Shown one piece after another: positions 53,884-62,411 of a stretch of 64,000 bases of DNA (its first letter is position 1; each line of letters starts with the position of its first letter). The notes under the pieces were generated by a model. That model was not told the DNA's origin. It saw only the letters and a program-made list of their open reading frames with translations, and did no database searches. This DNA is from Lishizhenia sp965656535 (GTDB lineage Bacteria > Bacteroidota > Bacteroidia > Flavobacteriales_D > Crocinitomicaceae): contig CBFHKX010000002.1 of assembly GCA_965656535.1 (NCBI GenBank), positions 434,001 to 498,000 of the forward strand. Reading direction: 5' to 3'. Both the position numbers and the translations under genes were made by a program.

Positions 53884-54261
53884 ATGGAGTTAAACGATAA
53901 CGTAAAAAAATTAATAGAACGATTAATAATCGTAGTGATGCTTATTGCTGGAGGCTACATTATTTATTATTACTGGAACACGCAGGATCTTTACGATTTA
54001 AGAAATCTACCTATGAGCGTGATATCAGCTATTATGCTTTACATTATTTGTCAACTCGCCAAACGTTTTTTATTCAAAGAAATGGGTTGGTATGATTGGT
54101 TATATTACATCGGGTTAATTTCTGTACTGATGCCTTTATTGTTAAAGCAAGAAACAGGGAATTGGTTAAATTTAGTCACTGATTACGGTTCATTGTTCCT
54201 TTTGGTTCCTCCAATATTTGGTGGTCGTGTTATACTTGATAAGCAAAACCGGAAACACTAA
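53884..54261 (+). CDS. Small membrane protein of unknown function
   Basis: 125 residues from the ATG at 53884; the 18 in-frame codons upstream lie next to the terminator and look noncoding. Four membrane helices: LIIVVMLIAGGYIIYYYW, VISAIMLYIICQLA, WLYYIGLISVLMPLLL and GSLFLLVPPIFGG. Probably a flavobacterial membrane protein without known role. No motif seen. Confidence 0.68.
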   Translation: MELNDNVKKLIERLIIVVMLIAGGYIIYYYWNTQDLYDLRNLPMSVISAIMLYIICQLAKRFLFKEMGWYDWLYYIGLISVLMPLLLKQETGNWLNLVTDYGSLFLLVPPIFGGRVILDKQNRKH

Positions 54262-54353
54262 CTATTTTATTCTTAAGCAGATAGTTGAGTATCCAAGAGT
54301 GTAGGCTTTTTTAGTTTATTTTCCTTTCGTATATTTTTTATTTTCGACAATAA

Positions 54354-56261
54354 ATGAAGAGAATGGAAAAACGACTACTTAAGATTGCACTTTTAATTTG
54401 TTTTTGTTCAAATTTATCTTGGGCTGCAGATGGAGACACTACCATTATTCGATCCCATGATCAAGTGGATATGGTTTGGAATCAGCGTTACACGCAAAAA
54501 GCTCTTTTTCCTGACGGCTCTAAAACATACAGGAAAATATTGTTTAGATATGAACTAGGTTGTGCCTCAGGTGGATGCAGTGATTGGGATTATTTGACTA
54601 TGGCATATATTCAGAAACCAATTACAGACTCCACTTTCGAACGGATTCATCTAGCTAGTTTAGTTACTCCTTATGCAAATGGATATTCATCTAACTGGAG
54701 TCAGGATTTTGTGCTGGATATTACAGATTATGCAACTCAAATCGTGGGTCAACCAGATTCTGTTGAGATTGGTGTTTGGTACGACGGTTGGTCTGCTGGT
54801 TTTTCGGCTACATTCGATTTTATATTTATAGAGGGTACTCCTCCAAGAGATCCTAAAAGAACTATACCTCTATATTATAGTGGATATGGTGGTGGAGCAG
54901 AATACGGAAATCCAACTAATTCTATAGAAAATTTCTTAACAGAACAAACGGTAACTTTACTGCCTGGCGAAGAATGTGCACGCTTACATTTTACAGCTAC
55001 GGGACATAGTTTTGGACAAGATCCGTGTGCGGAATTTTGTCCTAAAAACTACTACTTAAATGTAAATGGTGCGCAGGTAGCTTCAAATGGGTTGTTAAGT
55101 AACTGCGGAGATAATCCGAATTTTCCTCAACCAGGTACTTGGCTGTATGATAGAGCAGGCTGGTGTCCGGGCGAAATAGCTACACGTTGGGAACATGAAT
55201 TAACAGATTATATGTCGCCTAATTCTTCAAATACCATAGATATTGATATGGAGGCACACGTGTATAATGGAGGTAATAACTTTGCTCCTAATTATAAGTT
55301 TGGTACTGTATTGCATACCTTGGGTGCTCCAAATTTTGAAAACGACGCTGAGTTACTTAAAATCTTATCTCCATCCACTGAATTTGACTTTAATCGCTTT
55401 AATCCTACGTGTTCAGATGCAGAGGTAATGATTAAAAACAACGGCGGTACTCCATTAACATCGCTAACCATTAGATATGGTGTTGAAGGAGGGGATGAGG
55501 AGACTTATTACTGGTCCGGTAATCTAAAAATTGGAGAATCTGAAAGAGTGGTTTTACCTTTAAATACAGGAGATTATTTGGGAGCTTCTTCAAATAAAAT
55601 ATTTCATGCAACGGTCGAAAATCCGAATGGACAAACGGATGAATGGGTGCTAGATAACACCTTAAGTTCAACATATGAAACTCCGCTCGTGATGGACCAA
55701 CAATTTATTGTGCGTCTTTCTACAAACAGCGCTGCAAATGAAACAAGTTATACAGTAATAGACGATAATGGTAATTTGGTATATTCTAAAGATAATCTAA
55801 CCAATAATACTCTGTATCAGGATACCTTAGATTTACCTGCCGGTTGCTACAAGTTAGAAGTTTTAGACAGCGGTGGTGATGGTTTGAATTTCTTTGCTAA
55901 TAATGATGGAAGTGGTTCTATTCAATTGCGTGTTGTGGGTGGAGGAATATACAGAAGTTACAATTCTAATTTTGGAGAAGAGATAACCGAGTATTTCACT
56001 ACAACTTCTGCACTAAGCACCCAAAACATTATAAAAGACGATAATATTTACGTTTATCCTAATCCAAGTAATGCACTTGTAAATGTTTTAACAGATTTGA
56101 CATTTGACAAAATTCTGTTGTACGACATGAACGGAAGGCGTGTTGGTATGACCACTTCTAATAGTATCGCTGTTGACGCCTTACAGAACGGAAGTTACAT
56201 TTTAGTTATTGAGTACAACGGTAATGCAATAGAAAGAAAAAAGATAAGTGTACAGCATTAG
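54354..56261 (+). CDS. PNGase F-like secreted amidase with type IX sorting domain
   Basis: 635 residues; ATG at 54363 is an alternative start. Signal peptide (LLKIALLICFCSNLSWA). Residues 25-330 resemble the N- and C-terminal jelly rolls of peptide-N-glycosidase F: YELGCASGGCSDWDYL, VWYDGWSAGFSATFDFIF, HSFGQDPCAEFCPKNYYL, and PGTWLYDRAGWCPGE. PNGase F removes N-glycans from glycoproteins. A middle Ig-like domain follows, and the C-terminus (IYVYPNPSNALVNV to GSYILVIEYNG) is a type A sorting domain for type IX secretion. Six or more cysteines suggest disulfides. Catalytic residues were not verified one by one. Confidence 0.86.
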   Translation: MKRMEKRLLKIALLICFCSNLSWAADGDTTIIRSHDQVDMVWNQRYTQKALFPDGSKTYRKILFRYELGCASGGCSDWDYLTMAYIQKPITDSTFERIHLASLVTPYANGYSSNWSQDFVLDITDYATQIVGQPDSVEIGVWYDGWSAGFSATFDFIFIEGTPPRDPKRTIPLYYSGYGGGAEYGNPTNSIENFLTEQTVTLLPGEECARLHFTATGHSFGQDPCAEFCPKNYYLNVNGAQVASNGLLSNCGDNPNFPQPGTWLYDRAGWCPGEIATRWEHELTDYMSPNSSNTIDIDMEAHVYNGGNNFAPNYKFGTVLHTLGAPNFENDAELLKILSPSTEFDFNRFNPTCSDAEVMIKNNGGTPLTSLTIRYGVEGGDEETYYWSGNLKIGESERVVLPLNTGDYLGASSNKIFHATVENPNGQTDEWVLDNTLSSTYETPLVMDQQFIVRLSTNSAANETSYTVIDDNGNLVYSKDNLTNNTLYQDTLDLPAGCYKLEVLDSGGDGLNFFANNDGSGSIQLRVVGGGIYRSYNSNFGEEITEYFTTTSALSTQNIIKDDNIYVYPNPSNALVNVLTDLTFDKILLYDMNGRRVGMTTSNSIAVDALQNGSYILVIEYNGNAIERKKISVQH

Positions 56262-56283
56262 TTGTAAATACTTACATTGACAT

Positions 56284-56318
56284 AAAAAATCCTACAAGCT
56301 TTGTTTGTAGGATTTTTT
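56284..56318 (+). terminator. Terminator after PNGase F-like gene
   Basis: AAAAAATCCTACAA and TTGTAGGATTTTTT (56305-56318) pair perfectly around a short loop. Confidence 0.92.
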
Positions 56319-56396
56319 ATTTGTTTCTAATAAACTGAGGTTTTCAGTTTCTCAATTAAAGATGAGTTCACCTTATTCTCAAAAGTTCGATGCATT

Positions 56397-56429
56397 AAAA
56401 AGCCCTTATTCAATTAAGAATAAGGGCTT
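56397..56429 (-). terminator. Terminator after sucD
   Basis: AAGCCCTTATTC (56400-56411) and GAATAAGGGCTT (56418-56429) form a 12-bp stem; the T-run is on the minus strand. Confidence 0.9.
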
Positions 56430-56453
56430 AAGTTTTATCTAGTATATATTATT

Positions 56454-57332
56454 TTAAGCAGTAACTCCTAAAACCTCTGCCATTTTAGAACCGACGGTTG
56501 CAGGAGAATCTACTACATGTATTCCACACTCTCTCATGATTCTTTTCTTAGCTTCAGCGGTATCATCGTCTCCACCAACAATTGCACCAGCATGGCCCAT
56601 TGTTCTTCCTTTCGGAGCAGTTTCACCTGCAATAAAACCAACTACTGGTTTTGTTCCATTTTCTTTAATCCACCTTGCAGCGTTAGCTTCTAAGTTTCCG
56701 CCTATTTCACCTATCATTACAATTCCTTCTGTCTCTGGATCATTCATTAATAGTTCAACAGCTTCTTTTGTAGTTGTCCCAATGATAGGATCTCCACCAA
56801 TACCGATAGCGGTTGTGATTCCAAGACCAGCTTTAGCAACCTGATCAGCAGCTTCATAAGTTAATGTACCTGATTTAGAAACGATACCAATTTTACCTTT
56901 TTTGAATACGAAACCTGGCATAATACCAACTTTAGCTTCTCCGGCAGTGATAACTCCAGGACAGTTAGGTCCAATTAACGTACAATCTTTATCTGTCAAA
57001 TATTCTTGAACTGTAATCATATCTTTCACTGGAATACCCTCAGTGATACAAACAATTACTTTAATTCCCGCATTAGCAGCTTCCATAATTGCATCTGCTG
57101 CAAAAGCTGGTGGTACAAATATGATTGAAACATTAGCGCCTTGCTCTTGTACTGCTTCGGCAACTGTATTGAATACTGGTTTGTCTAAGTGTTTTTGTCC
57201 ACCTTTTCCTGGCGTAACACCACCTACAACGTTTGTTCCGTACTCAATCATCTGACCAGCATGGAAAGTACCTTCGCTTCCTGTGAAACCTTGTACAATT
57301 ACTTTAGAATCTTTATTTACTAATACGCTCAT
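56454..57332 (-). CDS. sucD: Succinyl-CoA synthetase, alpha subunit
   Basis: 292 residues. KVIVQGFTGSEGTFH is the CoA-binding Rossmann start, GPNCPGVITAGEAKVG the signature 1, and GHAGAIVGG holds the phosphorylated histidine. With the beta subunit (sucC, not in this window) it makes ATP or GTP from succinyl-CoA in the citric acid cycle. Monocistronic with a consensus promoter and terminator. The separation of sucD from sucC is usual in flavobacteria. Confidence 0.97.
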   Translation of the reverse strand: MSVLVNKDSKVIVQGFTGSEGTFHAGQMIEYGTNVVGGVTPGKGGQKHLDKPVFNTVAEAVQEQGANVSIIFVPPAFAADAIMEAANAGIKVIVCITEGIPVKDMITVQEYLTDKDCTLIGPNCPGVITAGEAKVGIMPGFVFKKGKIGIVSKSGTLTYEAADQVAKAGLGITTAIGIGGDPIIGTTTKEAVELLMNDPETEGIVMIGEIGGNLEANAARWIKENGTKPVVGFIAGETAPKGRTMGHAGAIVGGDDDTAEAKKRIMRECGIHVVDSPATVGSKMAEVLGVTA

Positions 57333-57366
57333 TTCTGCGAGATTTTGTCTTTATTATTATAGACAC

Positions 57367-57396
57367 CAAAAATATAGTTTTGAATTTGTTTAGCAA
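57367..57396 (-). promoter_or_regulatory. Promoter of sucD (TTG-N19-TATTTTTG)
   Basis: On the minus strand TTG (57396-57394), 19-nt spacer, TATTTTTG (57374-57367), an exact consensus match 34 nt before the ATG. Confidence 0.78.
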
Positions 57397-57465
57397 AGGA
57401 TAAACAGGATTAATTGTGAGGTTTTTGTAAAAAAGATTTTTCTTGTAAATGTTTAGGCAAAAAAG

Positions 57466-57567
57466 TAGGGTAAGCTACTCACATCGCACCGCTACAACCT
57501 AATACCCTTGCTGCATTCCTGCCCTGGGGGAGTCAAAGGGAGCTGGTCGTATGAGACTTACCCTGGC
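57466..57567 (-). ncRNA. ffs: Signal recognition particle RNA, small bacterial type
   Basis: About 102 nt on the minus strand. Ends pair (AGGGTAAG at the 5' side with CTTACCCT at the 3' side). The apical part reads CAGGGCAGGAATGCAGCA, with the GGAA tetraloop closed by GCA/TGC and the asymmetric loop that binds Ffh. It forms the SRP with Ffh to target membrane proteins to SecYEG. The 389-nt gap between sucD and the helicase gene is largely this RNA and its flanks. Confidence 0.92.
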
Positions 57568-57670
57568 GCAAAAGTAGTAACTTTATTTTATCCTACAAGC
57601 AGAAGTGTGCTAAAATGTAGAAAATTTATTTTACTTCGTTTATTTTCTATAACTAAAGGCTTTTAATGAA

Positions 57671-57703
57671 AAAAACCGCAAGCAAATATTGCTTACGGTT
57701 TTT
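57671..57703 (-). terminator. Terminator after the helicase gene
   Basis: AAAAACCG-C-AAGCAA (57671-57685) pairs with TTGCTT-A-CGGTTTTT, one mismatch, 3-nt loop; the longer T-run is on the minus strand. Confidence 0.85.
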
Positions 57704-57721
57704 CTTTTTGCTTTAATTTTT

Positions 57722-59233
57722 TTATTCGTCTTCTAACACAGCTCTTAGCTTTTGTCTTAATTGTCTGTTGTACGTTTCCATCATGTATTTAAAATAGTTA
57801 GGAGTACTTTTTGCAATTAGTTTTGTGTATTGTTTTAATCTAGACTCTATGTGTTCTTGCAATCCTTCCATTATCTCCAAGCCATCATAAAAATCTGTAG
57901 CTTTATCTTTAATTGCTTCAAAATGATTTTCTATAGAAATATCTACTGCTTTCTTACCCGGTAAACCTTGATCTACACAGTCTTCATATACTACTTTCAT
58001 TCTAAATTTATTAAGAATAGCCATGTCTACCCTTACTTGTAACCGCTTAGGTAGTTCATAGGCAACCTCAAACTCTGAATCATCGTGTCCTGCTAATTTA
58101 GATTCCAAAAATCTGTCGGGAAACAAGAAGGCGTCTTGCCAGTTGATGTAGTCTTGCCATAATCCGAATCGACGAACATTATTACCCAAGTCAATCAGTT
58201 TGAATTGATCTTTACCGGGTAATTTTCTTGAACCTCTACCAATCATTTGATGATAGAGTGTAAGAGATCGTGTAGCTCTATTTAAGATAATAGTCTGAAC
58301 AGTTGGTTCGTCAAATCCAGTGGTTAAAATACCTACAGAGGTAAGTATAGCATTAGGTGTATGCTTAAACCAGTGTAACGTTTCTTTCCTGTCTTTGTCT
58401 GAGAATGTACTGTCTAAATGTTTTATTTTAAATCCTCTTTTTTCAAATGTTTCTTTTACACGAATAGAAGTTTCAATACCAGAATTAAAAATTAAGGTTT
58501 TTGTACCAACAGCTACTTCTTCATATGCAAAAAGAAGCTTCTCTTGCATAAAGTAGTTACCGTAAACCATTTCAGAACTAGAAACGGTAAAATCGCCGTT
58601 GGTTCCTATTTTTAATCCGTGTAGATTTACGTCATACGTAAAGGTTTCAGCATCTGCTAGGTATTCTTTTTCGATTAAAGACTTAATACTCTCGCCAACA
58701 AGTAACTTATCATAATTATCATTCAACGGTAGCGCTTTGTTAGAAGATAATGGTGTAGCGGTTACTCCCAATATGTTTGCTTCTTGGTAATAAGCAAATA
58801 TTTTTCTAAAACTGTTGTAGTGCGCCTCATCAACAATTACTAAACCTACATTTTTAATAAAGTTAGAGTCATCTTGTAAGCGGTTGTTAAGAGTTTCAAC
58901 CATTGCAATAAAGCAGTTGAACTCATCTTGGTTGTCTAGTGTTTTAACTTCACTATTTATTATTTTGTTCGAAACTCTAATTGCTTTTAACTGCTTACTT
59001 GTTTGTACAGAAAGTTCTATTCTGTGTGTAAGAATTAAAACTTTTTGATTTCTGTCTTCTATAAACTTCTTAGCAATCTCTGAAAAAATAACCGTTTTAC
59101 CTCCACCTGTTGGGAGTTGATACAACAGGTTGAAGTTCTTTCCATTTTCGTTTAACGCTTTTGTTATGTCGTCTACCGTTTTCTGTTGAAAAGGGTAGAG
59201 TGTTTTGGGCTCGAAAAGTGCTTCGTCTATCAT
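57722..59233 (-). CDS. SF2 DEAD/DEAH-box helicase (ResIII-like)
   Basis: 503 residues. Walker A LPTGGGKT (40-47), DEAH box VIVDEAHYNSF (about 134), motif III GVTATPLSS, then helicase C-terminal motifs SVGILTTGFDEP and QMIGRGSRKLPG (motif VI). The C-terminal 120 residues are unlike known domains. It resembles the helicase part of type III restriction enzymes, but no methylase or nuclease gene is adjacent, so a general DNA or RNA repair role is more likely. Divergent from trxB. Confidence 0.88.
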   Translation of the reverse strand: MIDEALFEPKTLYPFQQKTVDDITKALNENGKNFNLLYQLPTGGGKTVIFSEIAKKFIEDRNQKVLILTHRIELSVQTSKQLKAIRVSNKIINSEVKTLDNQDEFNCFIAMVETLNNRLQDDSNFIKNVGLVIVDEAHYNSFRKIFAYYQEANILGVTATPLSSNKALPLNDNYDKLLVGESIKSLIEKEYLADAETFTYDVNLHGLKIGTNGDFTVSSSEMVYGNYFMQEKLLFAYEEVAVGTKTLIFNSGIETSIRVKETFEKRGFKIKHLDSTFSDKDRKETLHWFKHTPNAILTSVGILTTGFDEPTVQTIILNRATRSLTLYHQMIGRGSRKLPGKDQFKLIDLGNNVRRFGLWQDYINWQDAFLFPDRFLESKLAGHDDSEFEVAYELPKRLQVRVDMAILNKFRMKVVYEDCVDQGLPGKKAVDISIENHFEAIKDKATDFYDGLEIMEGLQEHIESRLKQYTKLIAKSTPNYFKYMMETYNRQLRQKLRAVLEDE

Positions 59234-59372
59234 CTGTTTGCTTCAAAAATTGGGGTACAAAAGTACGCTTCTTTTCGTGAACAAAAAACTTTAGACTGAT
59301 TTATTAATCAAAATGAAGGGTTTTGCCAATAATTTTAAACAACCCAGAGATTTTGTGCTTGAATTCTTAACT

Positions 59373-59388
59373 TTTGTAATGTTACAAA
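59373..59388. promoter_or_regulatory. Palindromic operator candidate upstream of trxB
   Basis: TTTGTAATGTTACAAA is a perfect palindrome (7 + 2 + 7), followed by ATATTACA that repeats one arm. It lies 84 bp before the trxB ATG, between two divergent genes. A -7 box TATTTTTG (about 59416) is downstream of it. Confidence 0.5.
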
Positions 59389-59471
59389 TATTACATCGAC
59401 TAAGCACATAAATTGTTATTTTTGCGAACTTAAAATAAGTCGAAAATACAAGCATAAAATACAAAAAGATC

Positions 59472-60422
59472 ATGAGTGATATAGAAAAAGTTTCATGTTT
59501 AATTATTGGTTCAGGACCAGCAGGATATACAGCAGCAATATATGCAGCACGTGCAGATATGAAACCTGTTTTGTATCAAGGTATGCAGCCGGGCGGACAA
59601 TTAACGACAACAAACGAAGTTGAGAATTTTCCTGGGTATCCGGATGGAGTAACAGGACCAGCAATGATGGTAGAACTGCAGAAGCAAGCTGAACGTTTTG
59701 AAACAGATGTGCGTTTTGGTTTTATAGAAAAAGTAGATTTTTCTGGTGAAGTGCATAAAGCTTGGGCCGAGGATGGAAAAGAAATTCATGCAGATACAAT
59801 TATTATCTCTACTGGAGCTTCTGCTAAATATTTAGGATTAGAGTCTGAACAAAAATATTTAAAGCTTGGAGGAGGTGTCTCTGCTTGTGCAGTTTGTGAT
59901 GGTTTCTTTTATAAAGGTCAAGAAACTGTAATTGTAGGAGCAGGAGATTCTGCCTGTGAAGAAGCACATTACTTATCTAAGTTATGTACTAAAGTTACAA
60001 TGTTGGTACGTAGGGACGAGTTTAGAGCGTCTAAAATTATGGCTGAGAGAGTTACTAAGACTCCAAACATCGAGATCTTGTTTAATACAGAAACGGAAGA
60101 AGTTATTGGTGACGGACAAGTAGTTACTGCTGTTCGTGCTAAAAACAATAAAACAGGAGAAGAGATTACAATTCCAGCTACTGGTTTCTTCGTAGCAATT
60201 GGTCATAAGCCAAACACAGATATTTTTAAGGATTACTTAAATTTAGATGAAACAGGATATATTAAATACGAAAAGGCAGGAACATCTTTAACCAATGTAC
60301 CGGGAGTATTTGTTGCGGGTGACGCAGCAGATAAAACTTACAGGCAAGCAATTACTGCTGCAGGTACAGGATGTATGGCAGCATTAGATGCCGAAAGATA
60401 TTTAGCTGCTAAAGGGCACTAA
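59472..60422 (+). CDS. trxB: Thioredoxin-disulfide reductase
   Basis: 316 residues, standard length. FAD-binding IIGSGPAGYTAAIYAAR (11-27), redox active site CAVC (139-142) in ACAVCDGFFY, NADPH-binding IVGAGDSACEEA, and the FAD motif GVFVAGDAAD near the C-terminus. It passes electrons from NADPH to thioredoxin, and so supports the peroxiredoxin encoded at 53143. Confidence 0.97.
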   Translation: MSDIEKVSCLIIGSGPAGYTAAIYAARADMKPVLYQGMQPGGQLTTTNEVENFPGYPDGVTGPAMMVELQKQAERFETDVRFGFIEKVDFSGEVHKAWAEDGKEIHADTIIISTGASAKYLGLESEQKYLKLGGGVSACAVCDGFFYKGQETVIVGAGDSACEEAHYLSKLCTKVTMLVRRDEFRASKIMAERVTKTPNIEILFNTETEEVIGDGQVVTAVRAKNNKTGEEITIPATGFFVAIGHKPNTDIFKDYLNLDETGYIKYEKAGTSLTNVPGVFVAGDAADKTYRQAITAAGTGCMAALDAERYLAAKGH

Positions 60423-60440
60423 GAATAGATTAATATATGT

Positions 60441-60475
60441 AAAAGTTCTATCGTATTGGCGGTAGAACTTTTTTT
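60441..60475 (+). terminator. Terminator after trxB
   Basis: AAGTTCTA (60443-60450) pairs with TAGAACTT (60463-60470), with inner CG pairs, then T's to 60475. Confidence 0.9.
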
Positions 60476-60502
60476 GTGCTTTTAATTTTTTTTAAGGTTA
60501 AT

Positions 60503-60527
60503 GTAACTTTTCTCTTTTTCAAGTTAC
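60503..60527 (+). promoter_or_regulatory. Candidate ECF-type promoter with inverted GTAAC/GTTAC
   Basis: GTAAC (60503-60507) and GTTAC (60523-60527) face each other 15 nt apart, about 30-50 nt before the sigma factor ATG. GTAAC-type -35 boxes are common at ECF-controlled promoters, so this may be the sigma factor's own promoter. Confidence 0.4.
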
Positions 60528-60553
60528 TTATACTTGTAGGAATCAGAGAGACC

Positions 60554-61078
60554 ATGTCAAAACAAAAACAAATTCAATTCTTAAAAATGTATGAGCCAGT
60601 TCATGAGCGGTTCGAACGTTTTTGTAGGGCTAGAGTTTATGGCGATATGGAATATACAGATTTAATAAACGCGAGTTTGTTAGCTGCTTTTGAAAATTTG
60701 GAAGATTTAAAATCTAAACAGGCATTTTTGTCTTATCTATGTTCGATAAGCCTAAGAATATTGGCGAATAACCACAGAAAGAAAAAGCCTAAGCTAGAAT
60801 TGGAAAGTGAGCAGTATGAATCGTCAAACATGACAGATACTTCACTTTCTACTGATGTCTCGTTTTTGTACGATGCTTTAAGAAAAATAAATACTGAGCA
60901 GAGAGAAGCGCTTATTTTGTTTGAAATAACAGGTTTTTCGATTAAAGAAATTGCTGAGATACAAGAAGTAGGAATTTCTGCAGTAAAGCAAAGATTAAAA
61001 AGAGGTAGAGCGTGTTTAAAAGAGCAATTAACATTTGATGCAACTCAATTAAAGAAGGAAAGTAATGAGTCAAGATAA
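60554..61078 (+). CDS. RNA polymerase ECF-type sigma factor
   Basis: 174 residues from the ATG at 60554; 26 hydrophobic in-frame codons upstream fall in the promoter and are rejected. Region 2 covers about 15-80 (FERFCRARVYGDMEYTDLIN, then FLSYLCSISLRILANN), region 4 about 105-160: LRKINTEQREALILFEI, then IKEIAEIQEVGISAVKQRLKR, the -35-binding helix-turn-helix. The region 2 sequence departs from common ECF groups. It overlaps by 14 nt a membrane protein whose N-terminus looks like an anti-sigma domain. Confidence 0.85.
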   Translation: MSKQKQIQFLKMYEPVHERFERFCRARVYGDMEYTDLINASLLAAFENLEDLKSKQAFLSYLCSISLRILANNHRKKKPKLELESEQYESSNMTDTSLSTDVSFLYDALRKINTEQREALILFEITGFSIKEIAEIQEVGISAVKQRLKRGRACLKEQLTFDATQLKKESNESR

Positions 61079-62393
61079 AGACATAAATGCATTGTTTAAT
61101 GCTGCGAAAAACGAGCCTGTTGGTTTCTCTTTTGATAGTGCACAACACAAATTTCAACAAAGCTTGAGTGCTCCTGCTTATACTTCAACCATTGAAAAGG
61201 CTGTAAAGAGTTTTAAAAATTTAAAAATCATAATTATGAGTTTAACGACGTTAGGAACAATTATTTTGGGGATTACTTATTTTTTTAGCGGTAGTCAAGA
61301 GAGTATAATAAGTAAAGATCATGATTATCAATTAGAAATAGAAGAAAGTAGAATAGAGATAGTACAAGACGAGAAAGAGGTACATACAGGATTGGTGAAA
61401 GTAAGGAAAGCTGAAGTTGCTGAAGTACGCATAAATAGGTTACCGGTAAAACCAATTCAGAAACAGGTAATGGATACCGAATTAAACCCGTGGAATAAGG
61501 AAAGATTAAATAAAGTTCCGGTAAAAGCCATAGAACAGTCATACGTGTATTTTCCTAAATTGACACCCGACGAGATAGAAGAAAATGACAAGCGAATAAA
61601 AGATATGGTTAAAGAATTTGCAAAAAAGAAAAAAGGGTGGACTTTATTCCCTTCTGGTGCATTTGAAGTCGACGAAAAGCAAATTTCTTTACAAGCATTT
61701 TATGTAAAGACAACTGAAGTTACGAATCTCGAATACAAAACATTTTTGTTTGATTTATTAAAAAACGACAATAAAAACGCTTTTAATAAAGCTAAACCAA
61801 ACCAGCAAGCGTGGACAGAAATGCTTGGAGAAGGTGTTGATGATATGACAGATATGTATTTCTCTCATCCAGCTTTTGCCCAATACCCAGTAAACAACAT
61901 TTCCGTTGAAGGTGCTCAAATGTATTGCGATTGGTTTACACAGAAAGTGAAACAAGAATCAAAAGAAGTCATAACACGTTTCCGTCTACCTTTTGAGAGC
62001 GAGTGGAAATATGTTGCCTCAGAAATGGGTAGTTTAACAAAGTATGCATGGGAAGGTCAGTTTTTAAGAAATGCTAAGGGATGTTACCTTTCCAATTTTT
62101 ATGCAGGTACCGAAAGTGATACTGTAGAGAATAATTATCAAGCTGATGGCGGAATGTTTACGGTAAAAGTAGATAGTTACTTTCCAAATTCCATGGGTGT
62201 TTACTCGATTTCTGGGAACGTTGCGGAAATGGTTGTTTTATCTGATGTGGATAAGTTTGGTTTATTAGGAGGAAGTTTTTTAAGCAGTGCAGAGGAATTA
62301 TTGATTTTTTCAGCGCCAAAGTCAATTTTAACTCCTTCTGGTAGTCCAGATGTTGGGTTTAGACCAGTTCTTACTTTTGTGAAAGAGCGTTGA
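61065..62393 (+). CDS. Membrane-anchored FGE-sulfatase-domain protein, likely anti-sigma partner
   Basis: 442 residues starting 14 nt inside the sigma factor gene. A cytosolic N-terminus of about 52 residues precedes one membrane helix (IIIMSLTTLGTIILGITYFF, 55-74). After a basic, proline-containing linker comes a formylglycine-generating-enzyme-like (SUMF1) domain from about residue 190: FYVKTTEVTNLEYKTFL, RFRLPFESEWKYVA, YSISGNVAEMV and DVGFRPVLTF. The domain's position places it in the periplasm. The enzyme's copper-binding cysteines are not evident, so it is probably a binding version, as in GldJ/GldK. Single-helix proteins cotranscribed with ECF factors are usually anti-sigma factors; that role is inferred. 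Confidence 0.75.
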   Translation: MSQDKDINALFNAAKNEPVGFSFDSAQHKFQQSLSAPAYTSTIEKAVKSFKNLKIIIMSLTTLGTIILGITYFFSGSQESIISKDHDYQLEIEESRIEIVQDEKEVHTGLVKVRKAEVAEVRINRLPVKPIQKQVMDTELNPWNKERLNKVPVKAIEQSYVYFPKLTPDEIEENDKRIKDMVKEFAKKKKGWTLFPSGAFEVDEKQISLQAFYVKTTEVTNLEYKTFLFDLLKNDNKNAFNKAKPNQQAWTEMLGEGVDDMTDMYFSHPAFAQYPVNNISVEGAQMYCDWFTQKVKQESKEVITRFRLPFESEWKYVASEMGSLTKYAWEGQFLRNAKGCYLSNFYAGTESDTVENNYQADGGMFTVKVDSYFPNSMGVYSISGNVAEMVVLSDVDKFGLLGGSFLSSAEELLIFSAPKSILTPSGSPDVGFRPVLTFVKER

Positions 62394-62411
62394 TTTTTAT
62401 AATCTTGTAAC

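Noticed and set aside
56536..57255. Two plus-strand open frames of 70-102 codons within sucD
   Set aside because: They arise from codon bias on the opposite strand of sucD; no start context or known family.
57722..59233. Type III restriction system
   Set aside because: Only a helicase is present, with no methylase or nuclease neighbour; trxB and SRP RNA flank it.
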